Assembly (NCBI RefSeq): GCF_002024505.1
Contig: NZ_CP019402.1
Span: 2,232,001 to 2,296,000, forward strand
Origin: Plantibacter flavus
GTDB lineage: Bacteria; Actinomycetota; Actinomycetes; Actinomycetales; Microbacteriaceae
Length of the DNA stretch: 64,000 nt
Direction: 5' to 3'
Shown here: positions 37,184 through 45,875 of the stretch, one piece after another
Numbering within the stretch: position 1 is the stretch's first letter
Layout of the letters: every line of letters begins with the position of its first letter
The notes under the pieces: model-generated
Database searches by the model: none
What the model was told of the DNA's origin: nothing
Seen by the model: only the letters and a program-made list of their open reading frames with translations
Made by a program: the position numbers and the translations under genes

Positions 37184-37228
37184 GACGGCCCGTCCAACGC
37201 CCGCGTCGCGGGTGGGGGACGGGCCGTC
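37184..37228 (+). terminator. Terminator after the FKBP gene
   Basis: A 12-bp perfect stem (GACGGCCCGTCC with its complement) enclosing a 21-base loop that can also fold. The next promoter hexamer begins 7 bases later. Confidence 0.7.
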
Positions 37229-37234
37229 CGTCGG

Positions 37235-37240
37235 TAGACT
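37235..37240 (+). promoter_or_regulatory. -10-like TAGACT before pafB, leaderless spacing
   Basis: TAGACT ends 6 bases before the GTG at 37247, directly behind the preceding terminator. Confidence 0.5.
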
Positions 37241-37246
37241 GGACCG

Positions 37247-38287
37247 GTGTCCTCAGCCAGCGAGTCCCCGAAGCCGGTCCCGGTGGAGGAGCGACTCTTC
37301 AGCCTCGTGCTCGCGCTCCTCGCCACGCAGACCGGCCTGACGAAGAACGAGATCCTGTCGACCGTCCAGGGGTACCGCCAGCAGTATTCGAGTGGCGGCG
37401 GCAACGCCAGCCTCGAGCGACAGTTCGAGCGCGACAAGGACAACATCCGCGAACTCGGCGTCCCGCTCGAGACGATCGAACAGCCGGGTGAACCCGGCAA
37501 CAACCAGTCGATGCGCTATCGGATCCCGAAGGGCGCCTACGAGCTTCCCACCGACGTCCGGTTCACCCCGGCGGAGCTGTCACTGCTGTCGCTCGCAGCC
37601 ACGGTGTGGCGTGAGGGGTCGCTCTCCGGCCAGTCGCAGCGCGCGATGACGAAGTTGCGGTCGCTCGGCATCGAGCCCGACGAACCGATCATCGGATACG
37701 CGCCGAGACTCCGCACCCGGGAGTCCTCGTTCGAACCGCTCGACGCGGCGCTCGAACGTCGGTCCGTGGTCGCCTTCCCCTACCTGAAGCCCGGCGAGGC
37801 GCGGCCACGCGTCCGCACCGTCGCACCATTGGCGCTCGTCCAGCACGAGGGTCGTTGGCACCTCTACGCCACCGACCGGACGGTGGACGAGCCTCGGACG
37901 TTCCTCCTGTCGCGGATCGTCGGTCCGGTCAAGCCGACGGGGGAGTCGTTCCCAGCCGAGGACCGCGACCACGCCGCCGACGCGATCGACGGCCTGCGCC
38001 GCGTGTCCTCGTCGCAGCGCGCCCTCGTCCGTGTCCGGCCCGGGACCGACGCCGCGGCCCGCCTCGGCAACCGCTACGGCGTCAGCGACACGGAGCGCAC
38101 TGAACTCACCATCCCGTACCTCGACCACCACATCCTCGCCGACGAGCTCGCCGGGTTCGGCCCGGAGGTCGTCGTCCTCGATCCTCCGGCACTCGTCGAG
38201 GCCGTGGCGTCCAGACTCGAGCTGGTCGTCGCCCGCCACCGCGCGACCGACGACGCACCCCACCCCGAGGAGGCCGCCCGTGGCTAA
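37247..38287 (+). CDS. pafB: WYL-domain transcription factor PafB
   Basis: 346-residue regulator with an N-terminal winged-helix region and a WYL domain. PafB and PafC act together as an activator of the mycobacterial DNA-damage response independent of RecA/LexA. FSLVLALLATQTGLTKNEIL lies near the N terminus, and the WYL region has EGRWHLYATD and RTFLLSRIVGPV. It overlaps pafC by 8 bases. In mycobacteria these genes follow the Pup ligase gene pafA; here no pafA is upstream. Confidence 0.92.
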   Translation: MSSASESPKPVPVEERLFSLVLALLATQTGLTKNEILSTVQGYRQQYSSGGGNASLERQFERDKDNIRELGVPLETIEQPGEPGNNQSMRYRIPKGAYELPTDVRFTPAELSLLSLAATVWREGSLSGQSQRAMTKLRSLGIEPDEPIIGYAPRLRTRESSFEPLDAALERRSVVAFPYLKPGEARPRVRTVAPLALVQHEGRWHLYATDRTVDEPRTFLLSRIVGPVKPTGESFPAEDRDHAADAIDGLRRVSSSQRALVRVRPGTDAAARLGNRYGVSDTERTELTIPYLDHHILADELAGFGPEVVVLDPPALVEAVASRLELVVARHRATDDAPHPEEAARG

Positions 38288-39290
38288 GCGACCGGCGGCG
38301 CCCCGCGCCCAGGACAAGCTGATCTTCCTCCTCTCGCTCGTGCCGTACCTCATCGACCGCGAGCGGGTAACGGTCGACGAGGCCGCGCGGCATTTCGGCC
38401 TGTCCCCGCGCCAGATCCGCGAAGCGGTCGAGCTCCTGACGGTGTCCGGCGTGCCGGGCGACACCCGGCAGTACCTCGCCGGCGACCTCTTCGACATCGA
38501 CTGGGGCAGCTTCGAGGAGGACGACGAGATCGTCCTCACCCACCGGGTCGCGCTCGACGACAGTCCTCGCTTCTCAGCCCGCGAGGCCTCGGCCCTCATC
38601 GCCGGTCTGCAGTCGCTCCAGCGCCTCCCCGAGTTCGTCGACAGCGACGTCATCGGGGGCGTGATGGCGAAACTCGCCCGCGGGGCGTCGTCGGCTCCGG
38701 GCCAGCTCGCGGTCACCGAGTCCTACTCCGCGCACGCGGTGGGCATCATCCGGTCGGCTCTGGCCGCCGGCCACAGCGTCGCGTTCGACTACGTCGATGC
38801 GAGCGGGGCGACCGAGGCGAGACTGGTGGACCCACTGCGTCTCGAATCCCAGGACCAGGACTGGTACCTCTACGGGTGGTGCCACCTGCGCGAGGCGACG
38901 CGTCGCTTCCGGCTCGATCGGATGACCGAGCTGCGCGAGACCGATGCCGAGGTCGTGTTCCGCGAAGCGGACGTCGTCGTCCCGACCGCGTTGTTCGAGC
39001 CGAGCGACTCCGATCGCAACGTCACCGTGCTCGTCCGACGCTCGGTCCTCCCGCTCATCGACGACTACGTGGTCGCCGTCGACAGCGCGCCAGGTGGCCC
39101 CGCAGCCCGCGAAGACGCCGATGTCGAGGTCACCGCGACCCTGCGCCTCGCTCACCATCACGGCCTCAAACGACTGGTCGCCGCGCACCCCGGGCTCATC
39201 ACGGTGCTCGGGCCGGCGGACGCGCGCGACGCGGTCGCCGATTGGGCGGCCGCCGGTCTCGCGCAGTACCGCACGACATCCGGTAGCTGA
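38280..39290 (+). CDS. pafC: WYL-domain transcription factor PafC
   Basis: 336-residue partner of PafB. The N-terminal DNA-binding region includes VTVDEAARHFGLSPRQIREAV and the WYL domain includes DQDWYLYGWCHLREATRRFRL followed by DRMTEL. The GTG at 38280 lies within the end of pafB, in another frame, so the two are translationally coupled and probably form the heteromeric regulator at fixed stoichiometry. Confidence 0.92.
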   Translation: MAKRPAAPRAQDKLIFLLSLVPYLIDRERVTVDEAARHFGLSPRQIREAVELLTVSGVPGDTRQYLAGDLFDIDWGSFEEDDEIVLTHRVALDDSPRFSAREASALIAGLQSLQRLPEFVDSDVIGGVMAKLARGASSAPGQLAVTESYSAHAVGIIRSALAAGHSVAFDYVDASGATEARLVDPLRLESQDQDWYLYGWCHLREATRRFRLDRMTELRETDAEVVFREADVVVPTALFEPSDSDRNVTVLVRRSVLPLIDDYVVAVDSAPGGPAAREDADVEVTATLRLAHHHGLKRLVAAHPGLITVLGPADARDAVADWAAAGLAQYRTTSGS

Positions 39291-39328
39291 CTCCCGAGAC
39301 TCCCGGCGGTCGAACGGGAGATGCAGGG

Positions 39329-39334
39329 TAGAGT
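39329..39334 (+). promoter_or_regulatory. Candidate -10 (TAGAGT) for tatA
   Basis: TAGAGT lies 37 bases before the tatA ATG, giving a leader of about 30 bases; readthrough from pafC is also possible. Confidence 0.4.
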
Positions 39335-39371
39335 GAGTGGACCTCGACCTCGAAGATCAGGAACGAAGACT

Positions 39372-39641
39372 ATGTTCGGCAACGCATTCACCGGGTGGCA
39401 CCTCGTCATCATCCTCCTCATCGTCCTGCTGCTGTTCGGAGCACCGAAGCTCCCGGGTCTCGCCCGCAGCGTCGGTCAGTCGATGCGGATCTTCAAGAGC
39501 GAGGTCAAGAGCATGCGCGACGACGAGCCCGCCTCGCCCGACGCGACGGGCACGGTTCCGCCCGCGACTTCGGCACCCGCCGACCAGACCCCGGCCGCGA
39601 CGGCCCCGCAGAAGCCGACCGACCCGCCGGTCAAGCCGTAA
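39372..39641 (+). CDS. tatA: Twin-arginine translocase subunit TatA
   Basis: 89 residues. One N-terminal transmembrane helix (about 9-21, [13 protein letters not shown]) is followed by the TatA hinge and amphipathic helix [22 protein letters not shown] and a polar, proline-rich tail. TatA forms the pore for export of folded proteins, such as Rieske proteins with twin-arginine signals. It sits between pafC and tatC, a gene order conserved in actinomycetes. Confidence 0.94.
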   Translation: MFGNAFTGWHLVIILLIVLLLFGAPKLPGLARSVGQSMRIFKSEVKSMRDDEPASPDATGTVPPATSAPADQTPAATAPQKPTDPPVKP

Positions 39642-39731
39642 CCCTGAGGACCACCCGAGCCCGATGACGCCAGCACCTGGCCCCCGACGAGTGCGCCTCG
39701 AACACGCCGCTCAGGAACGGACGATCTCGCC

Positions 39732-40541
39732 GTGGCCCTGACCGAGAAGCGTCCCAAGAAACAGAACCGCGAAGGGCGGATGTCGCTCGGCGAGCACCTC
39801 GTCGAGTTGCGGAAACGTCTGTTCTACTCCGCCATCGGCATCATCGTCGGCATGGTCGCGGGCTTCATCGCCTCCGAGTGGATCATCGAGGCGATGAGCG
39901 CCCCCATCCTCGTCATCGCCGACGATCGCGGGCAGGCGTTCCTGAACTTCACCAACGTCACGAGCGCGTTCGACCTGCGCATGAAGATCGCCCTCACCGC
40001 CGGCGTCGTCCTGTCCAGCCCGGTGTGGCTCTACCAGATCTGGGCGTTCCTCGTGCCCGGCCTGACCCGCAAGGAGCTGAAATACGCGATCGGCTTCTTC
40101 GCGACCGCGGTGCCGTTGTTCCTGGCGGGCTGCTACGCGGGCTGGTTCGTGTTGCCGCACATCGTCGAGCTCATGCTCGGCTTCACCCCGACGGCGGCGG
40201 CCAACTTCCTCGACGCCACCACCTACTACGACTTCGTCCTGAAGCTGGTGCTCGCGGTCGGTGTCGCCTTCGTGCTGCCGGTGTTCCTCGTCCTGTTGAA
40301 CTTCGTCGGTGTGCTCTCCGCAGCGGCGATCATCAAGGCGTGGCGGGTCGCGATCCTCGTGATCGTGCTCTTCACGGCCATCGCCACGCCCGCCGCCGAC
40401 ATCGTGTCGATGTTCGTCCTCGCGATCCCGATGGTCCTGTTGTACTTCGCGGCGTACGGCGTCGCCGTCCTCCACGACCGCAGTGCGGCCAAGCGGCAGC
40501 GACGCATCGACGCCGAACTCGGTAGCGCGGGGCTCGCATGA
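39732..40541 (+). CDS. tatC: Twin-arginine translocase subunit TatC
   Basis: 269-residue membrane protein with six hydrophobic segments; the signal-recognising core of the Tat translocon. The conserved N-terminal block MSLGEHLVELRKRL and the FLVPGLTRKEL loop are present. Chosen start is GTG at 39732; the ATG 16 codons later (MSLGEHL) is an alternative. It overlaps the helicase start by 4 bases. Confidence 0.95.
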   Translation: MALTEKRPKKQNREGRMSLGEHLVELRKRLFYSAIGIIVGMVAGFIASEWIIEAMSAPILVIADDRGQAFLNFTNVTSAFDLRMKIALTAGVVLSSPVWLYQIWAFLVPGLTRKELKYAIGFFATAVPLFLAGCYAGWFVLPHIVELMLGFTPTAAANFLDATTYYDFVLKLVLAVGVAFVLPVFLVLLNFVGVLSAAAIIKAWRVAILVIVLFTAIATPAADIVSMFVLAIPMVLLYFAAYGVAVLHDRSAAKRQRRIDAELGSAGLA

Positions 40542-42958
40542 GCGACACCGCTTCGCCTGCCGAGCGGTATCGGGCAGCGGCGGTCCGGAACGCGACACCG
40601 AGGCTCCAGGAGTTCCGCGCGAGGCAGCGTTTCGACCTTGACGCGTTCCAACTCGAGGCGTGCGAGCGGATCGAGAACGGCAGCAGCGTCCTCGTCGCCG
40701 CACCGACGGGGGCCGGTAAGACCATCGTCGCCGAGTTCGCGATCGCCCTCGCCATGCACGGCGACCGCGGCAAGGTCTTCTACACCACGCCGATGAAGGC
40801 GCTCAGCAACCAGAAGTTCCAGGAACTCACCGCCGAGTACGGGTCCGAGCACGTCGGCCTGCTCACGGGCGACACGAACGTGAACGGCAACGCCCGCATC
40901 GTCGTCATGACGACCGAGGTCCTCCGCAACATGCTGTACGCGGACTCCGACGCGCTGACCGATCTCGCCTTCGTCATCATGGACGAGGTGCACTACCTGG
41001 CGGACCGGTTCCGCGGAGCGGTGTGGGAGGAGGTCATCATCCACCTCCCGCAGGCCGTCCGGATGGTGTCGCTGAGCGCGACCGTGTCGAACGCCGAGGA
41101 GTTCGGCGACTGGCTGCAGGCCGTCCGCGGTGACACCGCCGTGATCGTGTCCGAGGATCGCCCGGTGCCGCTCACCCAGCACGTGCTGATGCGGAACAAG
41201 CTCATCGACCTGTTCGCCGCGCCGAGCCTCGCCGACACCCACCAGGTCAACCCGGAGCTCGTCCGTATGGCGCAGTTCGGTGGCCGTGCACCGAACAGTC
41301 GTCAGTACAAGGACATCAGCCGCTACAACCAGCGCCGAGCCCCGCATCGGGCCGAGAAGCTCGACCGCGGGCATTTCGTCCAGATGCTCGACGACCACCT
41401 CCTGCTCCCGGCGATCTTCTTCGTCTTCAGCCGCGTCGGGTGCGACCAGGCGGTGAAGCAGGTCCTCCGTTCCGGCATCAGGCTGACCGAGGCGCACGAA
41501 CGCGACGAGATCCGTCAGATCGTCGACGAGCACTGTCGGACCCTGCTCGACGAGGACCTCGCCGTCCTCGGCTACTGGGAGTGGCTCGATGGTCTGGAGC
41601 GGGGCGTCGCCGCCCACCACGCCGGTCTCCTGCCGGCGTTCAAGGAGGTCGTCGAGGAGCTCTTCCGGCGGAAGCTCGTGAAGGTCGTCTTCGCGACCGA
41701 GACCCTCGCGCTCGGCATCAACATGCCGGCCAGGACGGTCGTCCTCGAGAAGCTCGAGAAGTTCAACGGTGAGGCACGCGTCCCGATCACCCCGGGGGAG
41801 TACACCCAGATCACCGGGCGCGCCGGACGCCGTGGCATCGACGTCGAGGGCCACGCCGTGATCCAGTGGACCGAGGGGCTGCACCCGCAGTCCGTCGCCT
41901 CGCTGGCCTCCCGACGCACCTACCCGCTCAACTCCAGCTTCCGCCCGACCTACAACATGGCGGTCAACCTGATCGACCAGTTCGGCCGTCAACGCACCCG
42001 GCAGATCCTCGAGTCGTCCTTCGCACAGTTCCAGGCGGACCGGGCCGTCGTCGGGATCGCCCGGAAGGTGCGCGAGCAGGAGTCCTCGCTCGCCGGCTAC
42101 GAGAAGTCCATGTCGTGCCACCTCGGGATCTTCGTCGAGTACGCGGGAATCCGGCGCGAGCTCACGGACCTCGAACGCAAAGGCGAGCCGAACGGCTCGC
42201 GCGCGTCGAAGGACCGTCGCCAACGCAAGCTCGCCGAACTCCGCAAGCGCATGCGGGCTCACGCCTGCCACGTCTGCCCGCATCGCGAGGACCACGCTCG
42301 CTGGGCGGAACGATGGTTCAAGCTCAAGAAGCAGACCGACCAGCTGCGACAGCAGATCCAGACGCGGACGGGCGCGGTCGCGCGCGTGTTCGACCGGGTC
42401 GTCGACGTGCTGCTCGAGTACGAGTACCTGGCACGCGACGAGCACGGCGCGGTCGTCGTCGCGGCTCCCGGACGCACCTTGAAGCGCATCTACGGAGAAC
42501 GGGACCTCCTCGTGGCGGAATGCCTGCGCACCGGTGCGTGGAACGACCTCGACGCCGCATCCCTCGCCGCGATGGCCGCCGCGATCGTGTACGAACCACG
42601 GCGCGAGGAGCAGAACACCCCGGAACGCTTCCTGCCCCGCGGCCCGTTCCGGTCCGCACTCGAACGGACGCAGGACCTCTGGAGTCGGCTCGACGACAGC
42701 GAACGGGAGCACCGCCTCCCGGGGAGCAACCCGATCTCGACCGGACTCTCGCTCGCCATGCACCAGTGGGCCAAGGGCGCGAACCTCGACACGGTGCTCA
42801 TCGAGGCGGAACTCGCCGCCGGGGACTTCGTGCGGTGGTGCAAGCAGACCATCGACCTGCTCGATCAGCTCCGCGTCGTCGACGGACCGGTGGGCCGTCA
42901 TTCGCGCGAGGCGCTCGACTCGATCCGACGCGGCATCGTCGCGTACAGCTCGCTGTGA
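40538..42958 (+). CDS. helY: Ski2-like RNA helicase HelY
   Basis: 806-residue superfamily 2 helicase related to Ski2/Mtr4, probably an RNA helicase. Motif I APTGAGKT (55-62), TPMKALSNQKF, motif II DEVH (149-152), motif III SLSATVSN and motif VI TQITGRAGRRGID are all visible. A Cys/His cluster CHVCPH begins at C577, and a C-terminal DSHCT-like helical domain follows (SLAAMAAAIVYEPR onward). The order tatA-tatC-helY is conserved with mycobacteria. Both ends overlap neighbours by 4 bases. Confidence 0.92.
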   Translation: MSDTASPAERYRAAAVRNATPRLQEFRARQRFDLDAFQLEACERIENGSSVLVAAPTGAGKTIVAEFAIALAMHGDRGKVFYTTPMKALSNQKFQELTAEYGSEHVGLLTGDTNVNGNARIVVMTTEVLRNMLYADSDALTDLAFVIMDEVHYLADRFRGAVWEEVIIHLPQAVRMVSLSATVSNAEEFGDWLQAVRGDTAVIVSEDRPVPLTQHVLMRNKLIDLFAAPSLADTHQVNPELVRMAQFGGRAPNSRQYKDISRYNQRRAPHRAEKLDRGHFVQMLDDHLLLPAIFFVFSRVGCDQAVKQVLRSGIRLTEAHERDEIRQIVDEHCRTLLDEDLAVLGYWEWLDGLERGVAAHHAGLLPAFKEVVEELFRRKLVKVVFATETLALGINMPARTVVLEKLEKFNGEARVPITPGEYTQITGRAGRRGIDVEGHAVIQWTEGLHPQSVASLASRRTYPLNSSFRPTYNMAVNLIDQFGRQRTRQILESSFAQFQADRAVVGIARKVREQESSLAGYEKSMSCHLGIFVEYAGIRRELTDLERKGEPNGSRASKDRRQRKLAELRKRMRAHACHVCPHREDHARWAERWFKLKKQTDQLRQQIQTRTGAVARVFDRVVDVLLEYEYLARDEHGAVVVAAPGRTLKRIYGERDLLVAECLRTGAWNDLDAASLAAMAAAIVYEPRREEQNTPERFLPRGPFRSALERTQDLWSRLDDSEREHRLPGSNPISTGLSLAMHQWAKGANLDTVLIEAELAAGDFVRWCKQTIDLLDQLRVVDGPVGRHSREALDSIRRGIVAYSSL

Positions 42959-44538
42959 GGTCCCCGCACCGTCGGAGCCGCCGGCTCCGACCGATCGACG
43001 CGCTGGTCGATCGTCGTCCACCGCTCCCGCTCTGGCTCGCGGCCGTCGTAGCCATCGCCGCCGGGCCGGTCCTCGACGCCGGATTCCCGGACCGCGGGGT
43101 CTGGCCCCTGACGTTCGTCGGCATCGCCCTCGTCCTCCTCACCCTCATGGGACGCAGCGTCGGCGGTGCGCTCCTAATCGGCTTCCTGGCGGGCGAGTCG
43201 TTCTACCTGATCCACATCGAGTGGGCGACCGCCTACCTGGGTCCCGTCCCCTGGGCGGCGCTGTCGACACTCGAGGCCATCTTCTTCGCGCTCGGAGCCG
43301 TGCTCATCACCCTGGCGTACCGCTGGGTACCGCGCGCCTTCCCAGGCGTCGGGGGACGGGTCTGGTTGACCGCCGCGGTGGTCGCCGCCCTGTGGACCGC
43401 GCGCGAGACGCTCGTGAGCACCTGGCCCTACGGCGGATTCCCGTGGGCGAGGATGGCGCTCAGCCAGTCCGAGAGCCCGTTCGCCCCGCTCGTCGCCTGG
43501 GTCGGGTTCTCGGGGCTGTCGTTCCTCATGGTGCTGCTCGTGGCACTCGCCCTGCAGCTCGCCGCGACCGCGGAGCTCCCGACGGTCAGCCGGGTCGGGA
43601 CCGCGGTCCTGGCGGTCATCGCGGTACTCGTGGTGCCGGCATGGCCGACGGCGACGACCGGGAGCATGCGGGTGGCTGCCATCCAGGGCAACGGCCCCGC
43701 CGGCTACTTCGATGCCGCAGCACCCGGCACCGTCATGCAGACCCAGATCGACGAGACGCTGCCGGTGCTCGATGCGGACGTCGACGTCGTGGTCTGGCCC
43801 GAGGGCAGCGCAGACCTCGACCCGCAGCGGGTTCCCCAATCGGCTGCAGCCCTCGACGCGTTGAGCCGCCGCATGGACGCACCGTTCGTCGTCGGTGCGA
43901 TCTCTCAGCGCGGCGATCGCTACTACAACTCGTCGCTCCTCTGGGACGCCTCGGACGGCGTCCGCGACGTCTACGACAAGAAGCACCCGGTCCCGTTCGG
44001 CGAATACGTCCCGGACCGGACGTTCTGGGAGCCGTTCGCACCCGACCTCATCGGCCTCATCCAGCGCGAGTACACCCCGGGTACGAAGGACAACGTCTTC
44101 GACATCGACGGGGTGCTCGCAGGGATCAGCATCTGCTTCGACATCGCCGACGACCGGCTCACCCGAGACGCGGTGGCGGGTGGCGCGCGCATCGTGTTCG
44201 CCCAGACCAACAACGCGGACTTCGGGCAGACGGACGAGAATCAACAGCAGCTGGCCATCGCTCGACTCCGGGCGATCGAGTCGGCACGATCGGTCGTGAA
44301 CATCTCGACCGTGGGGACCAGTCAGATCATCGGCCCAGACGGATCGACGATCGACAGCATCCCGGCCTTCCGCCCCGGATCGATGGTCTCCGAGGTGCCG
44401 CTCGCGGACACGGTCACGCCGTCGATGGCCTTCGGTCACCAGCTCGAAATGTTCATCGGTGGCATGGGACTCGCCTCGCTGGTCCTCGCCGGGTTCGCGG
44501 CCAGGCCCAGGCGCATCTCGAACCGTCCCCGGACATGA
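42955..44538 (+). CDS. lnt: Apolipoprotein N-acyltransferase
   Basis: 527-residue membrane enzyme that adds the third acyl chain to bacterial lipoproteins. Six or so N-terminal hydrophobic segments (about 20-235) precede a nitrilase-type domain with the catalytic triad E283 (WPEGSADLD), K342 (YDKKHPVPFGEYVP) and C394 (SICFDIADD). The GTG at 42955 overlaps the helY stop (GTGA). Its likely clients in this window include the FKBP lipoprotein. A palindromic terminator follows at once. Confidence 0.94.
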   Translation: MRSPHRRSRRLRPIDALVDRRPPLPLWLAAVVAIAAGPVLDAGFPDRGVWPLTFVGIALVLLTLMGRSVGGALLIGFLAGESFYLIHIEWATAYLGPVPWAALSTLEAIFFALGAVLITLAYRWVPRAFPGVGGRVWLTAAVVAALWTARETLVSTWPYGGFPWARMALSQSESPFAPLVAWVGFSGLSFLMVLLVALALQLAATAELPTVSRVGTAVLAVIAVLVVPAWPTATTGSMRVAAIQGNGPAGYFDAAAPGTVMQTQIDETLPVLDADVDVVVWPEGSADLDPQRVPQSAAALDALSRRMDAPFVVGAISQRGDRYYNSSLLWDASDGVRDVYDKKHPVPFGEYVPDRTFWEPFAPDLIGLIQREYTPGTKDNVFDIDGVLAGISICFDIADDRLTRDAVAGGARIVFAQTNNADFGQTDENQQQLAIARLRAIESARSVVNISTVGTSQIIGPDGSTIDSIPAFRPGSMVSEVPLADTVTPSMAFGHQLEMFIGGMGLASLVLAGFAARPRRISNRPRT

Positions 44539-44572
44539 CGATCGGCTGATCCGATATCGGATCAGCCGATCG
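44539..44572. terminator. 34-bp perfect palindrome between lnt and rbpA
   Basis: The 34 bases after the lnt stop are a perfect palindrome centred on ATAT (CCGATATCGG), with 17-base arms. It lies between convergent lnt and rbpA and should end both transcripts. No T run follows on the plus side. Confidence 0.8.
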
Positions 44573-44598
44573 AGGGGAGGCCTGTCAGGGGCTCGGTG

Positions 44599-44961
44599 TC
44601 ACGCGCTCTTCTGCTGGCCGCGCCGGGCCCGGAGATATGAGAGGCGCTCTTCGAGCAGCTCCTCGAGCTCATCGCGCGAGCGGCGCTCGAGCAGCATGTC
44701 CCAGTGGCTGCGGGGCGTCTTCACGTCACCGCGGTCGACGACGACGGGCTTCGAGTCGACGAGGAGGACGGCCTCCGCACCGCAGTGCCGGCACTCCCAC
44801 AGTTCGGGGACTTCCGCGTCGGCGGCGAAGGTCATGGTGGTCTCGCGCTCGCAACTCTGACACCGGTAGATGTGGTTGCTCCGCGCCGAGAATATGACGC
44901 CCTCTTCCGTTTGTAGACTCTGGGCGCCCAGGCGCATTCCGCGCAAACTGCGATCTGCCAT
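44599..44961 (-). CDS. rbpA: RNA polymerase-binding protein RbpA
   Basis: 120-residue actinobacterial transcription factor that binds the primary sigma factor and stabilises the open complex. Four cysteines, C34 and C37 (CQSC) and C57 and C60 (CRHC), could bind zinc as in the Streptomyces protein. The C-terminal sigma-interaction helix is SRDELEELLEERLSYL. In Streptomyces rbpA is induced by disulfide stress via SigR; a matching promoter is visible here. The ATG at 44961 has GAGGAG upstream. Confidence 0.95.
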   Translation of the reverse strand: MADRSLRGMRLGAQSLQTEEGVIFSARSNHIYRCQSCERETTMTFAADAEVPELWECRHCGAEAVLLVDSKPVVVDRGDVKTPRSHWDMLLERRSRDELEELLEERLSYLRARRGQQKSA

Positions 44962-44997
44962 TGTGTGGTCTCCTCTCGCTCGGCATCCACAGTTATA

Positions 44998-45023
44998 AAC
45001 CCACAAGCTGGGTAAACTGTTCC
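44998..45023 (-). promoter_or_regulatory. SigH/SigR-like promoter upstream of rbpA
   Basis: On the minus strand GGAAC (45023-45019) is followed after exactly 18 bases by GTT (45000-44998), matching the GGAAC/T-N18-GTT pattern of SigH/SigR-type sigma factors. A TATAAC (44997-44992) next to it could serve a vegetative promoter as well. Confidence 0.55.
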
Positions 45024-45088
45024 GTTCACCCATCTAGCTATCAGCTCATGCCCAGCTGGAGCCACGCCGGATGCGGAGAACTGAGCCG

Positions 45089-45868
45089 TCAGCGTGATCG
45101 GACCACGTCGAGCGCGAGATCACAGCGGTCGGTGACGAGGCCGTCGACGCCGAGATCCAGTAGGCGTCGCATGTCGGCGGGGTCGTTGACCGTCCACACG
45201 TGCACTTCGACGCCGAGGGCGTGCATCTGTGCAAGGAGGCGCTTCGTCACGACGGGCACGCCGCGGAACCGTTCGGGCACCTGGAGCGCCTGGACACCGG
45301 CGAGCGACCGACGGAGCGCTTCGGGGAGCCCGATGGCGGCTGCGGGGAGGACGCGGAGCAGGATCCGGGCCGACGCGGATGAGGCAACGGAGTCGGCACC
45401 GGCCTCCATCCCCACGGCCCGCACGATCGCGGAACGTCTGCCTTCGTCGAAGGAGGTCACGAGCACCCGATCGGCGGCGTCGGCGCCGATGATCGCGGCA
45501 GCTGCCGGAGCAGCCGCTGCAGCAGCCTTGATGTCGAGGTTGAAGCGCGCCCCGGGGAACTCGGCCAGCGCCTCCGACAACGTCGGGATGCGATCGCCGC
45601 CGAGGTCGATCCGCTGGAGATCCGCGAGTTCGAGGTCGGCGATCGGTCTCGGATCGCCCGTGATGCGGCGCAGGGACGGGTCGTGGAAGAGGACGGCGTG
45701 TCCGTCGCGCGTGCAGTGCGCATCGGTCTCGACGTACTCGGCGCCGGCGGCCAGGGCACGACGGAAGGACGACAGCGTGTTCTCGGGAACCCCCGGCCCG
45801 GCCAGCCCTCGATGGGCGAGGACCCGAGGGCGGGCGGGACGGAAGTAGGGGAGGACCGCTGTCGTCAC
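45089..45868 (-). CDS. Glycerophosphodiester phosphodiesterase
   Basis: 259-residue TIM-barrel phosphodiesterase that hydrolyses glycerophosphodiesters to glycerol 3-phosphate and an alcohol. The catalytic set is in LAHRGLAGPGVPENTLSSF (His and the Arg-Gly) and ETDAHCTRDGHAVLFHDPSL. HVWTVNDPADMRRLLDLGVDG is the C-terminal family block. No signal peptide is seen, so it is probably cytoplasmic. The GTG at 45868 is 7 bases after the SPFH gene stop. Confidence 0.92.
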   Translation of the reverse strand: MTTAVLPYFRPARPRVLAHRGLAGPGVPENTLSSFRRALAAGAEYVETDAHCTRDGHAVLFHDPSLRRITGDPRPIADLELADLQRIDLGGDRIPTLSEALAEFPGARFNLDIKAAAAAAPAAAAIIGADAADRVLVTSFDEGRRSAIVRAVGMEAGADSVASSASARILLRVLPAAAIGLPEALRRSLAGVQALQVPERFRGVPVVTKRLLAQMHALGVEVHVWTVNDPADMRRLLDLGVDGLVTDRCDLALDVVRSR

Positions 45869-45875
45869 CGCGTGC

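Noticed and set aside
40226..43021. A 931-codon open frame on the minus strand opposite tatC and helY
   Set aside because: Runs antisense to two well-supported genes; composition is typical of a shadow frame and no family motif is visible.
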